Positions 1 through 5,718 of a stretch of DNA of 8,542 nucleotides are shown here, piece after piece. Source of the DNA: Actinomycetota bacterium (GTDB taxonomy: Bacteria; Cyanobacteriota; Vampirovibrionia; Obscuribacterales; Obscuribacteraceae); assembly GCA_903970355.1 (NCBI GenBank), contig CAJCIF010000123.1, positions 1-8,542 of the forward strand, written 5' to 3'. The stretch's first letter is position 1, and the number at the start of each line of letters is the position of its first letter. The notes under the pieces were generated by a model, which ran no database searches, was not told the origin of the DNA, and saw only the letters and a program-made list of their open reading frames with translations. The position numbers and the translations under genes were made by a program.

Positions 1-1194
1 CATTTTGACACTGAGTTCAAGGGTGGGGAGCCCCTTGTCCAGAAGATAGAATCCGACATGACTAGCTCGTTCGTGACCTGAGCTTTGCTTATTATCGCGG
101 GCCAGTTTTATCGCCTGCTGAGCGACATCGCCCTCCGAAAGTGCGCTGTGCCTTGCAATTTTTTCGATGACGTGTCGATATTGATCTCTCGATAAGAATT
201 CCATTTTGGTATAGAAGCCGGAAGGATCTTCGGATAATATCGATTCAACTATGCTGTTTGCTTCGACAAACTTGCGCCAATCCGTTGAGCCAAGAAATCG
301 CAAGGTACTAATGCTATTGCTTACCGAAGCCTGATCTGCTGCTTGCAGCTTTGTCTCAGAATCTACTAACTGTTCAGTAGTCAAACCCGCACCAGACAAT
401 CGTTGCTCGACCCATGTAAGAGGTAAAGTGAGCGCTGGTCCCTGACCCTGCAATCTCCGAGTCAGTTCGGCTACGAAGGGACTCACCATGGGTGGGTTCG
501 ATTTCGCCATATTTGCCACAACCAGAATTAGATTGTTCGGATCTTTTTCAGCCGCCTCAATCATTCGGTCTGCCCATGTATTAGCCAGGGCTCTGTAGGC
601 ACGCTGGTCTGCCAGTCCTGATATGACTCGCCGCAAATTTTCTATGCAAGCGAGTCTCAACATGATTGGTATTGCCCATAGTTCGCCTAGCGTAAGCGGG
701 GCAATCTCCTGATAAGCAGCGATAAACCGACTAAGGCTCTCTAATTCAACGCGTCCATCACCGTGTGAGATTGCCTCGAGTGTAATCCCATAAACTCGCG
801 GAAGGCCTGCGGAAGGTCCATTTGACAAGCATGGCAGTTCTTTGCTGTAGCCCTTTGAGAAATGCCTCTTGGCCATACGGATCTGTTCTTCAATAAGATA
901 GAAGTTGTCCAGCAGCCATTCACCGGCTGGTGCAATATTTTGATTTTCCTTTACCGTTTCGGCGAGCAAACTGCAAACACGTTTAAGCAGAGCTTCGTTA
1001 TCGGCAAGTCGATTAAGAAGCTGGTCCGAAGCGGATTTCTTATGCAATTCCTGCGTTTCGGCGAGATATCTGCCGTGACTTTCCATCTGTACGACACTGA
1101 AAAGCTCCGCTCGCAGAGGCTGGTCTGCGAATATGTTTTTTCGTTGCAATGCAGCAAACCGTATTCGGTCTTTCAAAGTGTTCTCAATAAGCAA
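1..1194 (-). CDS. ndvB: Cyclic beta-1,2-glucan synthase (NdvB/ChvB family), N-terminal part, cut by left window edge
   Basis: An open frame of 398 codons runs on the minus strand from 1194 off the left edge without a stop. NdvB/ChvB proteins are very large inner-membrane enzymes that polymerise UDP-glucose into cyclic beta-1,2-glucan, using a GT84 domain, membrane segments and a C-terminal GH94-type phosphorylase domain. Only the N-terminal region is visible. Family-like blocks are LRAELFS (27-33), GEWLLDNFYLIEEQIR (91-106), SHGDGRVELESLSRF (about 143-157) and LTLGELWAIPIMLR (about 167-180). An in-frame TGA at 1198-1200 bounds the start. I chose the TTG at 1192-1194 because AGGA lies 8 nt upstream and the next ATG would remove the conserved LRAELFS block. 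The short ATG-initiated frames within this stretch on both strands are shadows. Family assignment is from remembered motifs. The glycosyltransferase and phosphorylase domains lie outside the window, so completeness and activity cannot be judged. Confidence 0.88.
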   Translation of the reverse strand, partial: MLIENTLKDRIRFAALQRKNIFADQPLRAELFSVVQMESHGRYLAETQELHKKSASDQLLNRLADNEALLKRVCSLLAETVKENQNIAPAGEWLLDNFYLIEEQIRMAKRHFSKGYSKELPCLSNGPSAGLPRVYGITLEAISHGDGRVELESLSRFIAAYQEIAPLTLGELWAIPIMLRLACIENLRRVISGLADQRAYRALANTWADRMIEAAEKDPNNLILVVANMAKSNPPMVSPFVAELTRRLQGQGPALTLPLTWVEQRLSGAGLTTEQLVDSETKLQAADQASVSNSISTLRFLGSTDWRKFVEANSIVESILSEDPSGFYTKMEFLSRDQYRHVIEKIARHSALSEGDVAQQAIKLARDNKQSSGHERASHVGFYLLDKGLPTLELSVKM

Positions 1195-1207
1195 ATTTCA
1201 AAATCCT

Positions 1208-1237
1208 GGAGCAACCGGCCCGCTGCGCAGCGGCTCC
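1208..1237 (-). promoter_or_regulatory. GC-rich inverted repeat in the glucan-synthase leader
   Basis: A perfect 14-nt palindrome, CCGCTGCGCAGCGG (1220-1233), is nested beside a second pairing of GGAGC (minus-strand bases 1237-1233) with GCTCC (1212-1208). The GCTCC arm abuts the Shine-Dalgarno AGGA (1206-1203) of the TTG-started synthase gene. It may be a 5'-leader hairpin affecting ribosome access, or an operator. There is no T-run, so it is not a typical intrinsic terminator. The rest of the gap 1195-1412 shows only two TGGTGC direct copies and no clear sigma70 promoter. Confidence 0.35.
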
Positions 1238-1412
1238 TGGTTGGAAAAAGCAGGTCGACACGAGCAATACTGCTCATTCGCGCTTTAATGAGGAATCGTA
1301 GCACACAAACGCTGCAACAAGGGAGAACATGTACCTCGTGACTTATGCCAGCCTCTGCATTGTGATGTGCACCATATTCAGCACCATTTATTGAGACTGC
1401 ATGTTGAGTATT

Positions 1413-1898
1413 TTAGATTGCTTTTTCTGTTTTAACGTTGTGACCATGGTGATCATCATCATTACCATTACCATCAGTACCGCAATAATAGCTTCCCACT
1501 GTCTTCTGTGGAATCAACCATTCGATTTCGTGTAAAAATAGGGGTCCATTGAAATGTTCCATTGTTATGTATCGAGCCGCGCCCAGAGACCGCGCTGCAG
1601 TGCGTACTCCGTCCGCCAGATATGGGCCAACTTCAGGAGGTTCGGCGCTAAAACAAACGAAAGGTATAGGTGCCATGTGGGGATCGCCTTTCACCCACCG
1701 AAGAAAATCAAAGACACTGCCGCCGTTCTGTAAATGAACATCGGAGACAATTAGGTCAAAGTCAGCGCTTCTCAGAGTTTCCATGGCGTTATGGAAAGTA
1801 TCAACCAGTGTCAATTCATGACCTACACGCTGGAGACAATCGCCTATGAGCTTTCTTTGGCTCTCATGTTCCATCGTCACTAGTATTTTTGCGAACAT
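1413..1898 (-). CDS. Stand-alone pseudo-receiver (response-regulator-like) protein, paralogue A
   Basis: The product (161 aa from ATG 1898) resembles a CheY-like receiver without an output domain. From the ATG, the first strand leads to an acidic patch MEHE (about 9-12), weaker than the usual Asp pair. The presumed phospho-acceptor is Asp53 in VSDVHL, and a switch Ser lies in CFSAEP (about 84). Where receivers have Lys-Pro, this protein has YITMEHF, so the conserved Lys is missing. The tail, about 134-161, is Gly/Asn/Asp/His rich (NGNDDDHHGHN). A GTG at 1907 would overlap the upstream stop as GTGA. I prefer the ATG at 1898 because AAAGGG sits 8 nt before it. It is probably co-transcribed and translationally coupled with paralogue B just upstream, to which it is clearly similar. 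An active phosphorelay role is doubtful; a binding or regulatory scaffold is possible. Confidence 0.75.
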   Translation of the reverse strand: MFAKILVTMEHESQRKLIGDCLQRVGHELTLVDTFHNAMETLRSADFDLIVSDVHLQNGGSVFDFLRWVKGDPHMAPIPFVCFSAEPPEVGPYLADGVRTAARSLGAARYITMEHFNGPLFLHEIEWLIPQKTVGSYYCGTDGNGNDDDHHGHNVKTEKAI

Positions 1899-1903
1899 TT
1901 TAT

Positions 1904-2371
1904 TCACCCTTTAGTATTTGTATGTGTTGGATCAGGCTTTTCAATTTGAGTGCCATCTTTTTCAGCTGCCGGTAGCAGGGAATCAATTTGCCTGCGAAAC
2001 TCGCCTATTTTGAAACGATCTGTCGTTATGTACGACGTGGCTCCCAATAGTCTCGCAGTTGTCCTTAAACCATCCTCAAGATGCTTTGCCAATACCGTGG
2101 GTTGGTAACTGAGCAGAATGAATGGAGTGTTGCTTGTTAATGGATTTCGTTTAGCCCATATCAGGAAGTCAAAAACATTACCGCCATTTGCTAAATGAAC
2201 ATCGGAGATAATCAGCACAACACTTCTGTTTTCTAAGAAGGCGATGGCTTCTCTGAAATTTGGTGATCTTTCAATGTTATGTCCGGATTGCTCCAGGGAC
2301 TCAATGACGATTTTCGATTGTTCATCGTCTTCAAGCAAAGCTAAGATTTGAGCACACACTGTATTCACCAC
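1904..2371 (-). CDS. Stand-alone pseudo-receiver (response-regulator-like) protein, paralogue B
   Basis: This 155-aa product has a CheY-like receiver layout and no effector domain. It keeps an acidic cluster EDDE (14-17), the phospho-acceptor Asp57 in ISDVHL, and Ser88 in ILLSYQ at the Thr/Ser switch position. The invariant Lys of YxTKP is replaced: the sequence reads YITTDRF (114-120). In the central Asp block, from LI..SDVHL to W.K, 17 of 22 residues match paralogue A, so the pair is a tandem duplication. The C-terminal tail (about 133-155) is polar and probably disordered. The start is uncertain: GTG codons at 2371, 2368 and 2359 are in frame without a strong Shine-Dalgarno, and GTGAATACAGTG at the start parallels GTGAATAAAATG in paralogue A. 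No convincing promoter was seen upstream. Confidence 0.72.
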   Translation of the reverse strand: MVNTVCAQILALLEDDEQSKIVIESLEQSGHNIERSPNFREAIAFLENRSVVLIISDVHLANGGNVFDFLIWAKRNPLTSNTPFILLSYQPTVLAKHLEDGLRTTARLLGATSYITTDRFKIGEFRRQIDSLLPAAEKDGTQIEKPDPTHTNTKG

Positions 2372-2742
2372 ACTGTTCGATGTCAGATGAGGTGATTGGC
2401 ACGGCTTATGTCGCCCAAATTCAATTGTTTGGCCGAGATATCAGCCCGATCTAAGGCCATCATAGTCCTATTTGGGATCAAGAAACCACTTCATTTTCGT
2501 TGAGCATGGCACCGTTGCTGGAGACAAGGGACTGAGCGTGCCCGAGAGAATAGTTAATGTTTGGGTGATGTGTACTTTAAAACATAGATTGCTGCTCTTC
2601 GCCGACCAACCAATGTGTTTTTCCTTTGCAAACTACAGGACTCTTTCATTTGACACCGCAAATAGTGCCTTTCAAAAGTAGCCTTTCTAAACGAAAAGCC
2701 ACCATTTCTGGTATCGCTGCATCAACTGTTCAGATAAGACTT
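2372..2742. other. Intergenic stretch between divergent genes, no supported gene
   Basis: This stretch separates the minus-strand pseudo-receiver pair from the plus-strand small secreted protein. The only open frame (2472-2681, plus, TTG-initiated, 69 codons) has no ribosome-binding site, no domain-like pattern and an unusual composition. I regard it as spurious. No tRNA, array or strong terminator is visible. It must contain the promoter of the pseudo-receiver pair, but no good -35/-10 match stood out. Confidence 0.5.
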
Positions 2743-2772
2743 TTGGTGAGCGGGCACAGAATCGAATACAAT
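2743..2772 (+). promoter_or_regulatory. Sigma70-like promoter of the small secreted protein gene
   Basis: TTGGTG (2743-2748) is followed after 18 bp by TACAAT (2767-2772), close to the TTGACA/TATAAT consensus. It lies about 30 bp before the ATG at 2802, leaving a short leader that carries GGGGAG. This is a sequence match only. Confidence 0.5.
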
Positions 2773-2801
2773 GAATAAGTCTCGCCTTGGGGAGTATTGT
2801 C

Positions 2802-3014
2802 ATGACAAGATCATTATTTTGGGCTCTTACACTTTTCTTCGTGCTGGGCACGGTTGGCAGCGCTTCGGGTAAAACAGTTGCGGTTACGACTAACAAAGCC
2901 GGCACAATAAATTACTCAAAAGAAATCAATTTTGCAGCGAGGAACGGTAAGCCAACCGTTAAAGCGCACAAGCGCAAAATTGCTCCTGTTGTGAAAACTT
3001 ATCCTCGTCACTAA
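2802..3014 (+). CDS. Small secreted cationic protein (70 aa), unknown function
   Basis: The start ATG at 2802 is preceded by GGGGAG at 7 nt. An in-frame TTG at 2787 overlaps that ribosome-binding site and is unlikely to be used. Residues 1-23 form a Sec signal peptide: Arg3, a hydrophobic core LFWALTLFFVLG, then a small-residue region around SASG before Lys24. The mature part of about 47 residues is rich in Lys/Arg (NKAG, KAHKRKIAPVVK) with no cysteines and no recognised domain. It has its own promoter and is convergent with the helical-protein gene at 3051, 36 bp away, with no visible terminator between them. Export to the periplasm or outside is well supported; function is unknown. A cationic peptide that binds envelope or nucleic acid is only a guess. 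Confidence 0.7.
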   Translation: MTRSLFWALTLFFVLGTVGSASGKTVAVTTNKAGTINYSKEINFAARNGKPTVKAHKRKIAPVVKTYPRH

Positions 3015-3050
3015 CATATAGCGACTGCTGCCGAAAACTTAGCTAGCGAT

Positions 3051-3566
3051 TTAACTGTTTCGTTTCAATTGACGTACGTAAACGCCGGGAAGCTTAGTCA
3101 CGTTGTAATTCGCCGGAGGAGTAATCTGCAATGATTCCGAGTGATCTACTCGATCAGATGGCTGCGACATGATTGTCATTTGGTCAGATGAAATTCGATC
3201 AACGAAATTCGGTTCAAATTCCTTTTTGAGATATTCGATGTGTTTGGATACTGCGAGTCGCAAGATGCCAACGGCCGTGTGAAGGTTCGGATCCTCAACG
3301 CCTACTATTAGAAAAGTCTCGAGATCTTCCCGAAACTTCATTCTTATTTTCAAAAACTTCTTCAAGGCAACCTTCATTTTGGCAGTTGGCTTTGCATGAC
3401 GAATTAGGAAATCCTCTATAGCGAAGCGATTATTGAAAGCTGCGAACATCACATCCGTTTTATCAAGAATCGTGTCCGGGAACCAAATTGTGATGTTGTC
3501 GTCCAGCTCCGTCACCAAATTCTGAAGGAATGTGAGTTCTTCAGACATGTACTTCCTGATATCCAT
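3051..3566 (-). CDS. Alpha-helical protein, possibly a hemerythrin-like fold with degenerate metal site
   Basis: A 171-aa cytoplasmic-looking protein without signal peptide. AAGGA lies 5 nt before the ATG at 3566, giving a clear start. Residues 1-120 look helical and 122-171 polar and disordered. The order of helices resembles bacterial HHE hemerythrin domains: RFAIEDFLIRH (47-57) aligns by eye with the HxxxE helix with His replaced by Arg but Glu51 kept; a long charged helix covers 61-88; then DPNLHTAV (92-99) and AVSKHIEYLKKEFEP (105-119) resemble the last HHxEEE..LFP helix, with His109 kept and its Glu partner replaced by Leu. Most iron ligands are therefore absent. The fold guess is inference and could be wrong; without it this is simply an unknown helical protein. 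It lies 54 bp downstream of the small Thr/Val-rich secreted protein gene, with a hairpin between them. Confidence 0.65.
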   Translation of the reverse strand: MDIRKYMSEELTFLQNLVTELDDNITIWFPDTILDKTDVMFAAFNNRFAIEDFLIRHAKPTAKMKVALKKFLKIRMKFREDLETFLIVGVEDPNLHTAVGILRLAVSKHIEYLKKEFEPNFVDRISSDQMTIMSQPSDRVDHSESLQITPPANYNVTKLPGVYVRQLKRNS

Positions 3567-3583
3567 ATGTTTCCTTTCATTTA

Positions 3584-3610
3584 TAGGAGCATGGTGCTGC
3601 CATGCTCCTA
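3584..3610. repeat. Perfect 11-bp inverted repeat (hairpin) between two minus-strand genes
   Basis: TAGGAGCATGG (3584-3594) and CCATGCTCCTA (3600-3610) are exact reverse complements around a 5-nt loop. On the minus strand it begins 10 nt after the stop of the 88-aa secreted protein gene and ends shortly before the AAAGGAA ribosome-binding site of the helical-protein gene. No T-run follows on either strand, so an intercistronic stem-loop (mRNA end or stability element, or an operator) is more likely than a simple intrinsic terminator. Confidence 0.7.
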
Positions 3611-3620
3611 CTTCAAGAAT

Positions 3621-3887
3621 CTAGTCTACGTGGACAAACGGAAGGCTTAGCAAATGATGATGCTTTTTCTTCTCTATTATGGTGGTGGTTTGCGCCGGTT
3701 CGACAATAACAGGAGTTTCGCGCACTACTGTGATGGGTGCGCTGTCTACTGTTGTTGTCCGGACTTCAGATACTGGAGCGAGTTCTTGGGTTGTCGTTAC
3801 CGTGGAGTAGCTATCAGCGTATGCGGCCGGTACTACCATACCGAACAGGCTTAGAACACCTAAAGTGATTATGGTTTGGCCCTTCAT
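3621..3887 (-). CDS. Small secreted Thr/Val-rich protein with Lys/His-rich tail (88 aa)
   Basis: The ATG at 3887 has AAAGGA 8 nt upstream and begins a good Sec signal peptide: MKGQ, a hydrophobic core IITLGVLSLFGMVV, then AAYA with likely cleavage before Asp25. A longer frame from 4010 would bury this signal in an unrelated Ser-rich extension, so I reject it. The mature part of 64 residues is low-complexity, with repeated TTT and VxVxxTP-type segments (TVTTTQE, RTTTVDSAPITVV, VIVEPAQTTT), and ends in EKKKHHHLLSLPFVHVD. There are no cysteines and no recognised family. It is probably an extended periplasmic or surface peptide; the KKKHHH run could bind metal or anionic polymer, but that is inference. 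It is probably co-oriented and perhaps co-transcribed with the helical-protein gene 54 bp downstream. Confidence 0.7.
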   Translation of the reverse strand: MKGQTIITLGVLSLFGMVVPAAYADSYSTVTTTQELAPVSEVRTTTVDSAPITVVRETPVIVEPAQTTTIIEKKKHHHLLSLPFVHVD

Positions 3888-4015
3888 TGGATACTTCCTT
3901 TGCAATTTTATATGCGTTATTGGCCTCTCCGACGCTTGAATTCGAGAGTAAGTTCCGGTTCCAACTGCAACAATCAATCCGGACAAACGAACGCTGGATG
4001 AGCTACTCAAAATGT

Positions 4016-4273
4016 CTAAACGTTCTGTACAGGCAACCCAAGCTCGAATCCCACATCTTCAGCGAAGTCTTCCCAGCCAGCTAGCACGATCAAATTTGCG
4101 TTTTGGCTATCTTCTCGGATGGCACCAACCACACTATCCATCTGGTCTACCGGATGATTGGCAATCAGTTCGACTCCGTTTGCACTACACCAGTTAACGA
4201 TAAGTCGTTGATTAGCTAACCCGGTTGGCACTCCGTCATTCAGGTACGCTCCGACAGCTCTTCTTGTTGTCAT
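4016..4273 (-). CDS. 85-aa protein resembling a catalytically dead serine-recombinase (resolvase) N-terminal domain
   Basis: AGGAG sits 9 nt before the ATG at 4273, which supports a real gene. By eye the product follows resolvase/invertase N-terminal domains. AVGAYLNDG (6-14) parallels AVGYxRVST. TGLANQRLIVNWCSANGVEL (17-36) parallels the helix TGLxxQRxxIxxWCxxNGxEL. NLIVLAGWEDFAEDV (60-74) parallels DVLVVxxLDRLARDV. Tyr10 is kept, but the catalytic Arg8 and Ser10 of the family (gamma-delta resolvase numbering) fall on Asn12 and Gly14, and the DRxxR motif becomes EDxxE. The protein ends before any DNA-binding region. If the alignment holds it cannot recombine DNA and may be a decayed or repurposed domain. 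The resemblance is inference from motifs; a generic small alpha/beta protein is the alternative. It is co-oriented with its neighbours but separated from them by about 100-130 bp. Confidence 0.62.
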   Translation of the reverse strand: MTTRRAVGAYLNDGVPTGLANQRLIVNWCSANGVELIANHPVDQMDSVVGAIREDSQNANLIVLAGWEDFAEDVGFELGLPVQNV

Positions 4274-4374
4274 ATGAAAATGCTCCTGTTAGGAACGACA
4301 GATCAAGAATAGTCCATAGCAACAAGAGTGGGCTAAGGAAATTCGAGTAATTGATACGCGTGACTGAGTAGCTA

Positions 4375-5325
4375 CTAAAACAGAATGAAGCTGGGTTGGT
4401 TCCTTAAGTCATAAAGTTGGTAGGTTGGCCCGACGTTAAATTGATTGTTTCCAACAGCCTGAAAATAACCACCGAAGCTGAGCTTTGGGTTAGGAGTATT
4501 GGCGTACCATGAATTGAAAAATTGGCCGCTCGAAATATTCTTGATTACGCTGCCGTAATTTAGGTAGTTATTGAACGTACTGGGCGTCATTGGAATTGAG
4601 GGGACGGGGGAAGTGTTGAGCGGATTATTGCCAAAAACAAAAAGAAACGGTGAATAAGGATAAGAGGCACCGGGGACGGTGTTATCAAAAAATGTGCCTT
4701 CGAGCTGTCCGCCGCTAAGGGGAGCCAACTGCTTGCCTTGGAGAACTGAAACTTTTGTAATACCAGTGATCACTGACTGTTGAACACGCATTGAGCCGGA
4801 CATAGGAATTGCAGCAAGTCTATTTTCTGCTTTCATTACCGTTGGTGGAATAGGTACAGTTGGCGCCGGCTGATTGGCAAACTGCAGGAAGTTTGGTGTG
4901 GCCGGAATGTTGAGAGTGTTTCCACCCGGACCGCCAATGTTAAATTGACTGCCACTAAAAGTTACCACCCAGGAACCTTCATTAACCCACTGTCCTGGCT
5001 GTCCATATCCTATGCCGTACAGCTGTCCTGTAAGGACTCCATTGGTGAGGATCCCACCTGAAGTGACTTGATTAAGTCCAGCAACAACGCCTTTTGTAAC
5101 TACCGATTTATACAGTCCTGTCATTTGTTGGTTGCCTGATCGACCGGCTGCTAATGGCTTCAATACCTGCAATACATGGATTGGGGTTGCTGTTGCTTTA
5201 ATAGAAGGCACAGACAAGTGTGGCCCAACGAGGCCGTTTGCTTGAGCGGGTTGCAGATGGACAGGTAAAGTCGCTAGAAACGTAAAGAGGCTAAATAATC
5301 GCCACACCAAATTGGATTTTGCCAC
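4375..5325 (-). CDS. Secreted protein of unknown family (316 aa)
   Basis: The start is a GTG at 5325 with a GGGGGAAGAG stretch just upstream. Residues 1-29 form a Sec signal peptide (MAKSNLVWR, core LFSLFTFLATLPV, then PAQA before Asn30). The mature protein is rich in Gly, Asn, Pro, Ser and aromatics and free of cysteine, a composition common in exported beta-rich or surface proteins. Loosely repeated patterns include SGSQFNIGG (about 124-132), SGGQLEGTFF, SSGQFFNSW and GNNQFNVGP (near the C-terminus), suggesting repeated beta-hairpins. I recognise no catalytic motif, lipobox, LPXTG or outer-membrane barrel signature, although the C-terminus is Phe (FILF) as in some outer-membrane proteins. 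It is transcribed away from the tRNA-His/integrase-fragment side. A possible -10 (TATAGA, minus strand around 5359-5364) has no good -35. Confidence 0.75.
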   Translation of the reverse strand: MAKSNLVWRLFSLFTFLATLPVHLQPAQANGLVGPHLSVPSIKATATPIHVLQVLKPLAAGRSGNQQMTGLYKSVVTKGVVAGLNQVTSGGILTNGVLTGQLYGIGYGQPGQWVNEGSWVVTFSGSQFNIGGPGGNTLNIPATPNFLQFANQPAPTVPIPPTVMKAENRLAAIPMSGSMRVQQSVITGITKVSVLQGKQLAPLSGGQLEGTFFDNTVPGASYPYSPFLFVFGNNPLNTSPVPSIPMTPSTFNNYLNYGSVIKNISSGQFFNSWYANTPNPKLSFGGYFQAVGNNQFNVGPTYQLYDLRNQPSFILF

Positions 5326-5460
5326 GACTCTTCCCCCGCCACCAAAGGGCCTGACTCATCTATAAATTACCGTGCTGGGGTTGGTTCTTGCAATGCTTGG
5401 CAAGGTCAAATTTAATCGGGAATACCATGCCTTTCAGCGGCAACAAAATGTCCCCTAGAA

Positions 5461-5698
5461 ATGGAAGTTCGCGGCAAGGAGGGACTGCCCAAGACGAAAG
5501 CTAGCCAGCGTGATATCCCGATGGCACCGCGAGTGGTGCAGGCGCTAAATAAGGATTGAGAAGCAAAATGTTAAATCGATAGATGGCTATGTGTTTACCA
5601 ACCGAAGCGGTAAACCGATTGATAAGCACCTAGACCGAATCTGGAATGTGCTTATCCGAAATTATGCTGGCAACCCGATCCTTAAAAGGCAGTGCTAG
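5461..5698 (+). pseudogene. Tyrosine recombinase (phage-type integrase) remnant, frameshifted and truncated
   Basis: Two adjacent plus-strand frames together encode part of a tyrosine-recombinase catalytic domain. The first (5461-5556) reads EVRGKEGLPKTKASQRDIPM then APRVVQALNK, matching the usual TKTxxSxRxIPL..RVVEAL segment. It ends at a TGA (5557-5559). The next frame continues with IEKQNV, then DGYVFTNRSGKPIDKHLDR (from 5582) and IWNVLIRNYAG, matching the following YVFTxRxGKPID..LDRIW segment, to a TAG at 5696-5698. One extra A near 5549-5552 explains the break, since removing it restores ALNRIEKQ. The N-terminal domain, box I, the HxxR box and the catalytic Tyr are all absent, so it is non-functional. 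It ends 20 bp from the 3' end of tRNA-His, the expected position for the integrase of an element inserted at that tRNA. Confidence 0.75.
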
Positions 5699-5718
5699 TA
5701 AGGGTTATGGGACAAAAA

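Noticed and set aside
741..1157. Two minus-strand ATG frames (741-935, 951-1157)
   Set aside because: They are out-of-frame shadows of the TTG-started glucan-synthase gene on the same strand.
862..1341. 159-codon plus-strand open frame
   Set aside because: It lies antisense to the NdvB N-terminal coding frame, which has clear family motifs; this frame has no domain pattern or ribosome-binding site.
2472..2681. 69-codon plus-strand frame
   Set aside because: TTG start, no Shine-Dalgarno, no domain-like or signal pattern; treated as noise in the intergenic stretch.
3888..4010. N-terminal extension of the small Thr/Val-rich secreted protein
   Set aside because: A strong ribosome-binding site and a clean signal peptide begin at the ATG at 3887; the Ser-rich extension would place the signal peptide internally.
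5389..5407. Short inverted repeat CTTGC/GCAAG upstream of the 316-aa secreted protein gene
   Set aside because: A five-base stem with no conserved context is expected by chance.
5440..5460. Extension of the integrase remnant further upstream
   Set aside because: The frame stays open but the residues before EVRGKEG do not resemble recombinase sequence, so the remnant was started at 5461.
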